Assembly (NCBI GenBank): GCA_017857595.1
Contig: JAFMCU010000006.1
Span: 28,910-92,909, forward strand
Direction of reading: 5' to 3'
DNA length: 64,000 nt
Source of the DNA: Thermoprotei archaeon
GTDB lineage: Archaea; Thermoproteota; Thermoprotei; Gearchaeales; Gearchaeaceae
The first letter of the stretch is position 1; each line of letters begins with the position of its first letter. Shown here piece after piece: positions 1 through 7,461 of the stretch. The notes beneath the pieces are model-generated. The model saw only the letters and a list, made by a program, of their open reading frames with translations. It was not told where the DNA came from and did no database searches. The translations under genes were made by a program, and so were the position numbers.

Positions 1-202
1 AACTTGTTGGAGGGGGTTCCTTTGCAGCTTTTTCCAAATTTTTACTAAGTTCTAAAACTATGTTTATGCTTACATCAGCTCTAATTAAAATTCTTTGTAT
101 ATCTCTAATGAAGTCTTTTATCGATGCTTCATCGCCAGTGCTTCCTTTAAGCTTGTTTATTGCGCTTATTAATGATTGGGAAATTTCTTTTAGAAAGCTC
201 AT
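1..202 (-). CDS. srp54: Signal recognition particle 54 kDa protein, N-terminal fragment
   Basis: This is the first 67 codons of a gene that runs off the left edge of the window. The translation begins MSFLKEISQSLISAINKL, continues with IKDFIRDIQRILIRADVSINIV and then LELSKNLEKAAKEPPP. This is the helical N domain that precedes the GTPase domain of SRP54/Ffh, which binds signal sequences and SRP RNA and docks with FtsY at the membrane. The GTPase (G) and methionine-rich M domains lie outside the window. The ATG at 202 overlaps the stop of the upstream 111-residue protein by four bases (ATGA), so the two genes should be translationally coupled. FtsY has a similar N domain, but the N-terminal pattern and the absence of an acidic A region favour SRP54. 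Confidence 0.82.
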   Translation of the reverse strand, partial: MSFLKEISQSLISAINKLKGSTGDEASIKDFIRDIQRILIRADVSINIVLELSKNLEKAAKEPPPTS

Positions 203-534
203 TTATCTTGCTTTTTTATCGAACTAATGAATGCCGAAATAGCTTCTCTTAAGTTCATATCATATTTAACCACGTATACAGGCCTTGTACCTTTTATTTT
301 CGTTAGTTCTTCTAGAAACTTGGCTTTCTTTAGACCTCTTTCATACAATCCGCCTGTTTCTTTTATACAAAGGTTCATGGGATTTAGTTTTATCTTGAGA
401 CTTTTTAAATAATCTAAAAAGGAAATATACAATTGAGTATTTGACCAATCTATATTATGTTCTTCACAAACATGAATCCATATATCTATAGTGTTGTGAT
501 AAATAACATCTTCTTTAAAGTTTTTTTGTATCAT
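199..534 (-). CDS. Conserved-looking hypothetical protein upstream of srp54
   Basis: A 111-residue protein of unknown function. It has no signal peptide or membrane segment. The middle holds a GLYERGLKKAKFLEEL stretch (about residues 62-77) followed by a short beta-like segment (PVYVVKYD) and a final amphipathic helix, so it may be a small alpha/beta domain. It does not show the conserved opening of SRP19, which would be the tempting guess from its position. Its last bases overlap the srp54 start as ATGA, which indicates co-translation and a possible link to protein targeting. The next upstream gene is the tRNA-Arg on the other strand, so this gene is probably the first of its transcript. Confidence 0.7.
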   Translation of the reverse strand: MIQKNFKEDVIYHNTIDIWIHVCEEHNIDWSNTQLYISFLDYLKSLKIKLNPMNLCIKETGGLYERGLKKAKFLEELTKIKGTRPVYVVKYDMNLREAISAFISSIKKQDK

Positions 535-587
535 TTTAACTTATTATCTTACATAGTTGTTTTATTTTTAGTTAAAGATATATTTTT

Positions 588-661
588 GGGCCCATAGCTT
601 AGCGGATCAAAGCGTCAGCCTTCGGAGCTGAAGATCGTGGGTTCGAATCCCACTGGGCCCG
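588..661 (+). tRNA. tRNA-Arg (anticodon UCG)
   Basis: The sequence folds as a full cloverleaf. The acceptor stem pairs 588-594 (GGGCCCA) with 654-660 (TGGGCCC), with G661 as discriminator. The D stem is GCTT/AAGC, the anticodon stem is TCAGC/GCTGA at 615-619 and 627-631, and the T stem is GTGGG/CCCAC around a TTCGAAT loop. The seven-base anticodon loop CTTCGGA places TCG at 622-624, reading CGA arginine codons. There is no intron and no encoded CCA, as usual in many archaea; the CCA would be added by the nucleotidyltransferase encoded at 9991-11352. Confidence 0.96.
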
Positions 662-717
662 TTGAAAAATAAACCACTTATAGCTATTTTAAAAAGAAAA
701 GAAAAATTTTCTATTTT

Positions 718-1275
718 ATGATTAGAGAGATTAGAGAAAAAATATCAGAATTGAATAATAAAATACTTTCCATTCCATCCTTCATTGAAATCGAAAAATT
801 AAAGCTTTTCTATGACCAACAGTGGTACATTGTTAATTATGACCTTAAATCTCTTGCAATAATGGTTTCCAGAGCAAATAAGCAAGATGAAATCGATTTC
901 TTTATAAATGCAATGTTAGGAGATTATGAAGGATTAAAATTGTTAAGAGACGTTGCTGAAAAAACAAGAGAACCTATACCTGAAGCAGTTTCATATACAC
1001 ACTATTTATCTTGGCTTGCCAATTATGCAAACACAGGTGAACAGGTTCTCGCTTTAGTCATAAATTTTCCGATTTGGGCTGAGAAATGCAAAAAGTTGGC
1101 AGAAAATTTTAAGGGAAGATATGATATTAAATTTCTTGAATTTTTCGCAAATGCAAAGTTAAATGAAAAAGAGGCTGAAGATATTATAAAGAGATATGAA
1201 GGAAATTATTTAAATATAGCTCGAATGATACAATATTATGAATATCTTTTCTGGAACGCTATAGTAAAATATTAG
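718..1275 (+). CDS. TenA/PqqC-like family protein
   Basis: A 185-residue all-helical protein resembling the TenA (thiaminase II)/PqqC superfamily, whose members act on thiamine breakdown products or other small heterocycles. The support is the family's layout: an early FYDQQWYIVNYDLKSLA helix (residues 31-47), a central ISRAN..DEIDFFINAMLGDYEG region, an AVSYTHYLSWLANYA helix near 90-105 and a late FLEFFANAKL helix. The usual TenA catalytic cysteine is not obvious: the only cysteine is in EKCKKLAE (about residue 122). The protein may therefore belong to the non-thiaminase branch. It starts with an ATG after an AT-rich leader 57 bases from the tRNA and stands alone; its 3' end overlaps the antisense C/D sRNA. 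Confidence 0.7.
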   Translation: MIREIREKISELNNKILSIPSFIEIEKLKLFYDQQWYIVNYDLKSLAIMVSRANKQDEIDFFINAMLGDYEGLKLLRDVAEKTREPIPEAVSYTHYLSWLANYANTGEQVLALVINFPIWAEKCKKLAENFKGRYDIKFLEFFANAKLNEKEAEDIIKRYEGNYLNIARMIQYYEYLFWNAIVKY

Positions 1276-1330
1276 CTCAGCTCTTCTCTTCTTCATCACT
1301 TTTCAGAAGCTGCTCGCATCATCATAGCTT
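1272..1330 (-). ncRNA. C/D-box methylation-guide sRNA
   Basis: Read on the minus strand, this region has all four boxes of an archaeal C/D sRNA in order. Box C (ATGATGA) is at 1319-1325, D' (CTGA) at 1303-1306, C' (GTGATGA) at 1293-1299 and D (CTGA) at 1277-1280. The two guide spacers, 1307-1318 and 1281-1292, are each exactly 12 bases, and the D'-C' gap is 3 bases, all typical for this class. Flanking AGC (1327-1329) and GCT (1274-1276) can pair as a short terminal stem. Such RNAs bind L7Ae (eL8, encoded at 32430-32909), Nop5 and fibrillarin and direct 2'-O-methylation. By the N+5 rule both guides would methylate a U. The target RNAs were not identified. The RNA is antisense to the stop codon of the TenA-like gene. 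Confidence 0.82.
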
Positions 1331-1369
1331 ATTTATTACTTTATTAATAATTAATGTTAAAAATAAATT

Positions 1370-2308
1370 ATGGCGAGAAAACTCATTATAATTGGTTCTG
1401 GACCCGCAGGATACACAGCTGCAATATACGCTGCAAGAGCTTTGATGAATCCTTTAGTTATCGCAGGTTACAATCATGGAGGGCAACTTATGTTAACTAC
1501 TTTAGTGGAAAACTTCCCAGGATTTTCAAAGGGAATATTGGGACCTGAACTTATGCAAGAAATGAGATTGCAAGCGGAAAACTTAGGAGCGGAAATAATT
1601 GATAGGGATGCTACAAAAGTAGATTTTTCAAGCAGACCTTTTAAAATTTGGGTTGAAGATGAAATGTATGAAGCTTGGGCTGTAATTGTTGCAACCGGCG
1701 CTAGACCCAAATGGCTAAAAGTAAAAGGCGAGAAAGAATTTGTTGGAAGAGGTGTTTCGACTTGTGCACCGTGTGATGCACCTTTTTTTAAAAATAAGAA
1801 TGTGATCGTTGTTGGTGGAGGTGATAGCGCAATGGAAGAGGCTTTAGAATTAAGCAAGCACGTAAACTCTGTTACAGTTGTTCATAGAAGAGATGAACTA
1901 AGAGCAAGCAAAATACTTCAAGAAAGAGCATTCAAGAATCCTAAAATAAACTTCAAATGGTCCCATGTTGTAACTGAGATTGTAGGAGATAAAACAGTTC
2001 AAGGCGTATATTTAAAAAATCTAAAAACAAATGATGTTTATTTCTTTAAATGTGATGGTGTTTTTTTGGCTATAGGACATGAACCTAATACTGAAATATT
2101 TGGAGGACAACTTGAAATGGATGAAAAAGGATACATCGTAGCAAGAGATTTTACTAGAACAAGTGTTGAAGGTGTATTTGTTGCTGGAGAAGCAACTGAT
2201 TACAAATATAGACAAGCAATTTCAGCTGCTGGAGACGGCTGCAAAGCTGCTCTTGACGCAATAAATTATGTTGAAGAATTAAAGGCAAAAGGTATTATAA
2301 AAGATTAA
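1370..2308 (+). CDS. trxB: Thioredoxin reductase
   Basis: A 312-residue FAD- and pyridine-nucleotide-dependent disulfide reductase that reduces thioredoxin-like proteins in the cytosol. The FAD-binding GSGPAGYTAA motif is at residues 9-18. The redox-active pair is CAPCD near residue 131-135, a variant of the usual CATCD. The second nucleotide-binding motif is GGGDSAMEEA near 147, followed by HRRDELRAS; the HRR pattern favours NADPH. The final FAD contact is the GVFVAGEATD segment near 270. The length is normal for low-molecular-weight TrxR. The ATG at 1370 follows an AT-rich promoter-like region. The next gene starts on the base after its stop, so the two are likely co-transcribed. Confidence 0.93.
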   Translation: MARKLIIIGSGPAGYTAAIYAARALMNPLVIAGYNHGGQLMLTTLVENFPGFSKGILGPELMQEMRLQAENLGAEIIDRDATKVDFSSRPFKIWVEDEMYEAWAVIVATGARPKWLKVKGEKEFVGRGVSTCAPCDAPFFKNKNVIVVGGGDSAMEEALELSKHVNSVTVVHRRDELRASKILQERAFKNPKINFKWSHVVTEIVGDKTVQGVYLKNLKTNDVYFFKCDGVFLAIGHEPNTEIFGGQLEMDEKGYIVARDFTRTSVEGVFVAGEATDYKYRQAISAAGDGCKAALDAINYVEELKAKGIIKD

Positions 2309-2965
2309 GTGAAGAAAGCTATCTTAGTAGATATAGATGATTGCATAATAGATGTTACAAATAGGAAAGCTAAGATTTTTTCGTTTATATTGAATAGGAA
2401 AATAACAAAAAAGGATGTAATTGGCAAAAGGACTGCTGAAGTGCTGAGTCAATACGTAAATCAAAAAGAAATTCAAAAATACAGGAAAAGATTTTGGGAA
2501 ATAGCATTTTGCTTAGATAAAATAGGTCTGAATTTTTTAAAGTACGACAAACCTGTACCTTATTCTCGTAAGGTGCTTAGGAAGATTTCAAATAATTATG
2601 AAATTCTTTACATATCGAGCAGAATAGAAAGCATGTTAAACATTTCTATAGAACAACTTAAAAAATTCAACTTCCCATATTATAATAACGTCTATCATGC
2701 ATCAGATTCGTACTTTCTTATGGACATAAAATCAGCAAGAAGCGATGTTCTATCAAAAATTCCCAAAAATTATGAATATTTCTGTGTGATTGATGATATG
2801 CCTGATAACTTTGAACTTTATAAATTAATCAAAATTCCACATATAGTTGGGTTCTTAAGATATGTTGTATTAGATGAGAAGCAATATTGGCTTAACGGTG
2901 CGACATATGTCTTTAAAAACTGGAAGAATTTTCCATTTGAAATATTTAATGATACCAAGAAATAA
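2309..2965 (+). CDS. HAD-superfamily hydrolase
   Basis: A 218-residue protein with the haloacid dehalogenase phosphatase motifs. Motif I is VDIDDC at residues 7-12 (nucleophile and acid Asp), motif II is the serine in YISSR near 101, a lysine follows near residue 137 as motif III, and motif IV is VIDDMPDN near 160. These residues bind Mg and a phospho-aspartate intermediate, so a phosphatase on a small metabolite is likely; the substrate cannot be told. It begins with GTG directly after the TrxR stop codon (TAA-GTG), which implies coupling. Its 3' end overlaps the convergent sugar-kinase-like gene by 20 bases. Confidence 0.8.
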   Translation: MKKAILVDIDDCIIDVTNRKAKIFSFILNRKITKKDVIGKRTAEVLSQYVNQKEIQKYRKRFWEIAFCLDKIGLNFLKYDKPVPYSRKVLRKISNNYEILYISSRIESMLNISIEQLKKFNFPYYNNVYHASDSYFLMDIKSARSDVLSKIPKNYEYFCVIDDMPDNFELYKLIKIPHIVGFLRYVVLDEKQYWLNGATYVFKNWKNFPFEIFNDTKK

Positions 2966-3938
2966 TACTTAAACCTTTCTGAAAATCTCTATAATTTCTC
3001 TTCAAAAGTTTAAGTGATTTTTCATCAAAATTTAATTCATCCATTTTATAGGCAATAACAACAGCACCTAAAAGAGAACTCATTTTGACAATCTTTATCT
3101 TTGCATCAGGTAATTTAGAAGTTATCATTTCTTTGATCAAATCAATGTATATTTTATTCTTAATTGTATTTACAATTCCACCTGTTAAGTAAACATCTTT
3201 ACTCTTAGTTTTTTCACTTATTACCTTCACACCTTCAGAAATTTCATCAGCTTCTTCTCTCAATATCTCATAAATTTGTCTATCCTTTTCAGCTCTGCCT
3301 ATTATAAAAGAGGCAAGTTTAGCAATATCCTTTACTTTCCAATCAGTATAAACGTAACTAGCAATTTCATCAAAACTTTTAATTTTAATTAATTTAGCAA
3401 TTTCATATCCTATTATAGGCATGGGTATTCTACCATCATAACCTTTCAGTATTAGGGATAGGACCTTGATAGATATTCTATAAGCACTGCCTTCATCACC
3501 TAATATATGTCCCCAATCGCAAATCCTATAATAATTTCCTTTTTCATCATAACCTGCAACTAAAGAACCTGTACCTAATATTACAATAATACCTTTTTTA
3601 CCCAATGTTGTTGCATGCAAAGCAGCTTCGCCATCATGTACGATTTTTATTTTACTTGCATAATGCTTTTCAGCAATTCTTTTAAGCATTCTTTTATAAT
3701 CAACACCACTGTTAATCCCTGCTAAAGAGAAACAAGCTGAAGTAAAAACATAATTAAAATTTATAGATTTTTTTGCTTTCAATATAGCATCTTCAATGTT
3801 TTTTATAGCTTCTTCTATACCAACACTTTGGTAATTAGAAGGACCGGAATTACCTAATGATAGTATTTCCAATGAGTCATTAGTTATCAATGCCAAAGTT
3901 TTCGAACCACCACCGTCAACTGCGAGATAATATTTCAT
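2946..3938 (-). CDS. BadF/BadG/BcrA/BcrD-type ATPase, probable sugar or amino-sugar kinase
   Basis: A 330-residue member of the actin/hexokinase-fold ATPase family. Phosphate loop 1 is VDGGGSKT at residues 7-14 and a second phosphate loop is ILGTGSLVAGY near 120. An EGSAYRIS segment follows near 150, and the adenosine region is VYLTGGIVN near 250. This is the pattern of archaeal broad-specificity hexokinases and of N-acetylglucosamine kinases in the same family; activation of glucose or GlcNAc by ATP is the likely role. It is a single-gene unit transcribed away from the SDR gene, with which it shares a 40-base divergent promoter region. Confidence 0.8.
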   Translation of the reverse strand: MKYYLAVDGGGSKTLALITNDSLEILSLGNSGPSNYQSVGIEEAIKNIEDAILKAKKSINFNYVFTSACFSLAGINSGVDYKRMLKRIAEKHYASKIKIVHDGEAALHATTLGKKGIIVILGTGSLVAGYDEKGNYYRICDWGHILGDEGSAYRISIKVLSLILKGYDGRIPMPIIGYEIAKLIKIKSFDEIASYVYTDWKVKDIAKLASFIIGRAEKDRQIYEILREEADEISEGVKVISEKTKSKDVYLTGGIVNTIKNKIYIDLIKEMITSKLPDAKIKIVKMSSLLGAVVIAYKMDELNFDEKSLKLLKRNYRDFQKGLSIISWYH

Positions 3939-3978
3939 GAATGTTATAAAATAAATTCTAATCCAATATTATAAAACC

Positions 3979-4758
3979 ATGGATTTGGGAATTAAAGGAA
4001 AGAAAGTTATTGTCACAGCAGCTTCAAAAGGGCTAGGATTTGCTTCAGCAAAGATACTTTTAATGAATGGAGCAAAAGTTATAATAAGTTCTTCCAATGA
4101 AGAGAACTTGAAATTAGCATATGATAATTTAAAAAATCTTGGAGAGTTAAGTTATTTTAAAGCAGACCTATCTAAGAAAGAAGATATTGATGCACTTTTT
4201 AATTTTGCTTTTGAGAAATTTAATTCCATCGATATATTAGTATACGTAACTGGAAGTCCAAAAGCAGGAAAATTTATGGAGCTTAAAGATGAAGACTGGA
4301 ATTATGCTTCAAACTTATTACTATTGAGCGCTGTAAGATGCGCAAAACGTGCTGCGGAATTGATGAAAAACGGTGGGAGAATAATATTTTCTGCTTCAGC
4401 TGCTATTAAAGAACCAATAATGGATTTAGCATTAAGTAATGTGATAAGAATATCAATTGCAGGATTGGTAAAAACATTAAGTAAAGAGTTAGCTTCAAAG
4501 GGAATACTTGTTAATGCTGTTTTACCTGGATATATATTCACTGATAGAGTTAAACAAATCGTAAAAAATAGGGCAAATAAAGAAAAAATTACAGAAGAAG
4601 AAGCTTTAAAAAGTATAACAAAGGATATTCCTTTGGGAAGGATAGGAGATCCCGAGGAATTCGCTAATGTAGTATTATTTCTTGCATCAAACTTATCTAG
4701 CTACGTAAATGGCGCATGTATCCCTGTTGATGGTGGAATGCTGAAAAGTGTTTTTTAA
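3979..4758 (+). CDS. SDR-family protein with altered catalytic residues
   Basis: A 259-residue Rossmann-fold protein of the short-chain dehydrogenase/reductase family. The cofactor motif is TAASKGLGFAS (residues 13-23) and the family's C-terminal VDGGM is present. The catalytic serine region reads FSASAAIKEP (about 138-147). Where classical SDRs carry Tyr-x-x-x-Lys this protein has LSNVIRIS (about 153-160): Ser replaces Tyr and Arg replaces Lys. A related subgroup of FabG-like proteins in archaea and some bacteria shares this change, so the chemistry may differ or the protein may bind without classical hydride transfer. A TATA-like stretch (ttataaaata at 3944-3953) lies about 30 bases before the ATG. 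The Lrp-type gene follows 20 bases downstream. Confidence 0.82.
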   Translation: MDLGIKGKKVIVTAASKGLGFASAKILLMNGAKVIISSSNEENLKLAYDNLKNLGELSYFKADLSKKEDIDALFNFAFEKFNSIDILVYVTGSPKAGKFMELKDEDWNYASNLLLLSAVRCAKRAAELMKNGGRIIFSASAAIKEPIMDLALSNVIRISIAGLVKTLSKELASKGILVNAVLPGYIFTDRVKQIVKNRANKEKITEEEALKSITKDIPLGRIGDPEEFANVVLFLASNLSSYVNGACIPVDGGMLKSVF

Positions 4759-4778
4759 CTGATATGTAATTTTTCTTT

Positions 4779-5285
4779 ATGGAATCAAAATTGGATAAAA
4801 AAGATTTGAAGATTTTAAGTATAATTCAAAAGAATTGCCAATTAACAAGTAGGGAGATTGCAAAAAAAATTGGTTCACCAATTACCACTGTTTTCTCTAA
4901 AATTAAAAGAATGGAAAAAATAGGGATTATAAAAGGCTATAGGGCTATCGTTGATCCTAATAAATTAGGTTTTTCTACAACAGCTTTTATTTTAGCCTCT
5001 GTTTCATACGCAATTAAAAATGAGAATGGAGGTTTATCACAAAGGGATATAGCTAATGAAATTGCAAAGTTTCCTGAAGTTCAAGAAATACATATAATAA
5101 CAGGTGATTGGGATTTAATGATAAAAGTTAAAGCTGAAAATGTGGATAAAATGGGTAAATTTGTTATTGATAAGCTCAGATTGGTTAAGGGAATAGAAAA
5201 AACTTTGACATGTGTGGTTTTTGAGACAATCAAAGAAACTACAGAAGTTCCAATTAATTTAATTGAGAATTTATCTCCTGAATAG
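4779..5285 (+). CDS. Lrp/AsnC-family transcriptional regulator
   Basis: A 168-residue regulator. Residues 1-60 form the winged helix-turn-helix, opening KLDKKDLKILSIIQKN, with the recognition region IGSPITTVFSKIKRMEKIGII. The rest is the ligand-binding RAM domain with EIHIITGDWDLMIKVKAEN (about 107-125). It is slightly longer than most family members because of an insert near residues 80-90 (NENGGLSQRDI). Its ligand is unknown. It follows the SDR gene on the same strand by 20 bases and its end overlaps the convergent purB gene by 32 bases. It may regulate itself and the neighbouring SDR, which is inference from position. Confidence 0.9.
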   Translation: MESKLDKKDLKILSIIQKNCQLTSREIAKKIGSPITTVFSKIKRMEKIGIIKGYRAIVDPNKLGFSTTAFILASVSYAIKNENGGLSQRDIANEIAKFPEVQEIHIITGDWDLMIKVKAENVDKMGKFVIDKLRLVKGIEKTLTCVVFETIKETTEVPINLIENLSPE

Positions 5286-6600
5286 CATGATTGACTATTT
5301 CTTTAGCTAAACCAAGATAATTTTTTGGATTTAATAAAATTTTTAACTCTTCTCTGGTTAATAAACTCCTTATATATTCATTTTTTAACAATTCATCTTC
5401 AAAATTCAAATCACTTTCATAACTTTTAATTGCTGTATCTCTTACGATTTTATATGCCAAATCTCTAGGCAGCCCTTTTTCAACAAGTCTTAGCATGACA
5501 TTCTCTGAAAGATTTGTTCCATGCAATAAGTTAAGATTTCTTGTTATATTTTTTTCGTTGACTCTAAGATTCTTAAGAATGTCTATGATTTCGTTTAAGA
5601 TATAATCTGTTAAAATGAATGAATGCGCTATTATAATCCTTTCATTTGCGCTATTTGTTAGATCTCTTTCATGTTCTAATGCAATATTTTCAATCGATAC
5701 ATTTACCAAGCTCCTTAAATATCTCGCTAAACTACAAATCCTTTCAGATCGATGCGGATTCCTTTTATGTGGCATCGTAGAAGAACCTGCTTGATGTTCT
5801 AAAAAAGGTTCTTGAACTTCAGCTATTTCTGTTCGTTGTAAATTTCTTATTTCTTTAGCGATTTTTTCCAAATTTGCAGCTATAATTGAGTTTACATAAA
5901 TAAAATCTGCAAATATATCTCTTTGAACAACCTGATTTGATACTAGACTAGGCTTTATTCCTAGCTTCTCCATTACTAAATTTTGAAGCTCCATACCTTT
6001 TTCACCAAATCCAGCCATAGTGCCAACAGCTCCACTCATCTTTCCTATAATGTTATTATTTTCTAAAAATTCGACCCTCTTTAAGCATCTAAGCATATCA
6101 TAAGCCCATAGAGCAAATTTCATTCCATAAGTTGTAGGTAATGCATGCTGGCCATGAGTTCTTCCTATGCAGGCCAATTCTTTATATTCATCAGCTTTTT
6201 CTAACAAAATTTTTATAAAATTAGCAATTTTCCCTTTGATGATTCCTAAAGATTGACTAAAAGCAAGTGCCCAGGCTGTATCTTCAATATCATAACTTGT
6301 AGCGCCCTTATGAACATATCTTCCATAGTTGTTTTCACAAACTTCTGATAAAGCATTCACAACAGCCAAAAGATCATGGTCAATCTTCTTTTCGATTTCT
6401 TTAATCCTATCTATTGAAACATATTTTAAGTTTGCTTTTTTCGAAATTTCCATTGCTGCTTCTTTAGGAATAATGCCAAATTCAGCTTGGGCTTCTGCTA
6501 GCACAGCTTCAACTCTTAGCCATCTTTCAATTTTAGCTTCTTCACTAAAAATTTTTTTCATTTCATCAGTTGCATATCTTGAATAAACAGGACAGGACAT
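5254..6600 (-). CDS. purB: Adenylosuccinate lyase
   Basis: A 448-residue enzyme of the fumarase/aspartase superfamily. It catalyses two purine steps: SAICAR to AICAR and adenylosuccinate to AMP, each releasing fumarate. The signature GSSTMPHKRNPHR sits near residue 270, the active-site RTHGQHALPTT segment near 147-157, and the HKGATSYDIEDT segment near 97-108. The length is typical. The ATG at 6600 opens MSCPVYSRYATDEM, matching the usual N-terminus. It is the only de novo purine gene here apart from guaA and guaB further along. Confidence 0.95.
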   Translation of the reverse strand: MSCPVYSRYATDEMKKIFSEEAKIERWLRVEAVLAEAQAEFGIIPKEAAMEISKKANLKYVSIDRIKEIEKKIDHDLLAVVNALSEVCENNYGRYVHKGATSYDIEDTAWALAFSQSLGIIKGKIANFIKILLEKADEYKELACIGRTHGQHALPTTYGMKFALWAYDMLRCLKRVEFLENNNIIGKMSGAVGTMAGFGEKGMELQNLVMEKLGIKPSLVSNQVVQRDIFADFIYVNSIIAANLEKIAKEIRNLQRTEIAEVQEPFLEHQAGSSTMPHKRNPHRSERICSLARYLRSLVNVSIENIALEHERDLTNSANERIIIAHSFILTDYILNEIIDILKNLRVNEKNITRNLNLLHGTNLSENVMLRLVEKGLPRDLAYKIVRDTAIKSYESDLNFEDELLKNEYIRSLLTREELKILLNPKNYLGLAKEIVNHAIQEINSQLN

Positions 6601-6667
6601 ACAATAAATAATTCTTAAGATAAAATAAATATGAAAGAAATTTATTTATCTAAATCTTTAGCTTAAT

Positions 6668-7087
6668 ATGTCTATTTCAAAAATAATTTTATCTATAATA
6701 GCAACACTAATATTGATTTTTTCTTTAATCATATCTCTAAATGTCTTTTCATATTTAGCCTATCAAAAATTGTATTCGTTGAATGACATAGCAAATTTTT
6801 TCGGAGGAATCTATGTTTTTATTTCCTTACTTATAGGAATATTCGCTTCTTTTCTATTCATGTATTGGTCCTTACCAAAAACAATAGTTAATGAAACAAT
6901 AGAGCTTACAAAAGAAATATCAAATACACTGAATAAAATAAGAGATGAAATATTGGTGATACAAGAAGTGGATAAAAATTTAAATTATAAAATAAATGAG
7001 AATTCAAATAAACTAAATGAACTTGAAGAGAGAATAGTTGCTTTAGAAAAATTGGTAATAGAAATTAGTTCATTAATTAAAAAATAA
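6668..7087 (+). CDS. Small membrane protein with C-terminal coiled coil
   Basis: A 139-residue protein I do not recognise. Two hydrophobic helices span about residues 5-28 and 46-69, with a short loop between them, and the C-terminal half (about 80-138) is a charged helix with heptad-like hydrophobic spacing, probably a coiled coil. With the loop outside, both termini would lie in the cytosol. It is divergent from purB and convergent with tatA, ending at the base before the tatA stop. The promoter region 6601-6667 is AT-rich. Confidence 0.65.
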   Translation: MSISKIILSIIATLILIFSLIISLNVFSYLAYQKLYSLNDIANFFGGIYVFISLLIGIFASFLFMYWSLPKTIVNETIELTKEISNTLNKIRDEILVIQEVDKNLNYKINENSNKLNELEERIVALEKLVIEISSLIKK

Positions 7088-7411
7088 TTAGCTTTCTTCT
7101 TTTATCTTCTTAGCTAACTCTTCAACTATTTGTAACCTTGTTTTACCTTCAACAGAAATACCCTTTCTCCTAGCAGCTTCGATCAAAGGATCATCATATT
7201 GTTTTTGCTGGATTGTTGATTGTTGGAGAATTGGTTGCGTATTTTGTTTAGGTTGAATATATGTTTCGCTCATCGCTTTTCTAAATTCTCTAACAGCTTC
7301 ACCAAAACTTTTAGCAATTTCTGGTACTTTTCTAGAACCAAAAAGTATCAGTAATATGAATATTAATAATATTAACGTAGGTATATCGAAAGCGTCATAA
7401 AGATAAATCAT
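7088..7411 (-). CDS. tatA: Sec-independent protein translocase TatA/TatB
   Basis: A 107-residue Tat subunit. It has one short N-terminal membrane helix (about residues 10-24), then the FGSRKVPEIAKSFGEAVREFRKAM amphipathic helix that defines the family, with the Phe-Gly hinge at 24-25. A Gln-rich linker follows, and a terminal segment (LIEAARRKGISVEGKT) forms a small helical tail also seen in other archaeal TatA proteins. With TatC it exports folded proteins carrying twin-arginine signals, such as the Rieske protein at 48412-49113. It is divergent from tatC across a 50-base region that must hold both promoters. Confidence 0.93.
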   Translation of the reverse strand: MIYLYDAFDIPTLILLIFILLILFGSRKVPEIAKSFGEAVREFRKAMSETYIQPKQNTQPILQQSTIQQKQYDDPLIEAARRKGISVEGKTRLQIVEELAKKIKEES

Positions 7412-7461
7412 ATATTACTACATTTTCTTAATACTTCAGTATATATTTATTATTTTTGGCA
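7412..7461. promoter_or_regulatory. Divergent tatA/tatC promoter region
   Basis: Only 50 bases separate the tatA and tatC start codons. On the plus strand atatatttatt at about 7441-7451 is a TATA-like element a little over 10 bases before the tatC start candidates; on the minus strand AT-rich sequence precedes tatA. The close spacing suggests joint expression of the two translocase genes. No operator is visible. Confidence 0.4.

Noticed and set aside
199..534. SRP19 as identity of the gene upstream of srp54
   Set aside because: The conserved SRP19 opening and its Gly-Arg-Arg core are absent.
1354..1548. Short frame overlapping the start of thioredoxin reductase
   Set aside because: It is out of frame with the strongly conserved trxB and has no recognisable protein features.
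4720..4770. Possible C/D-box RNA at the end of the SDR gene (tgatgg and two ctga)
   Set aside because: Box C does not match the consensus, there is no C' box, and the sequence is explained by the conserved SDR C-terminus.
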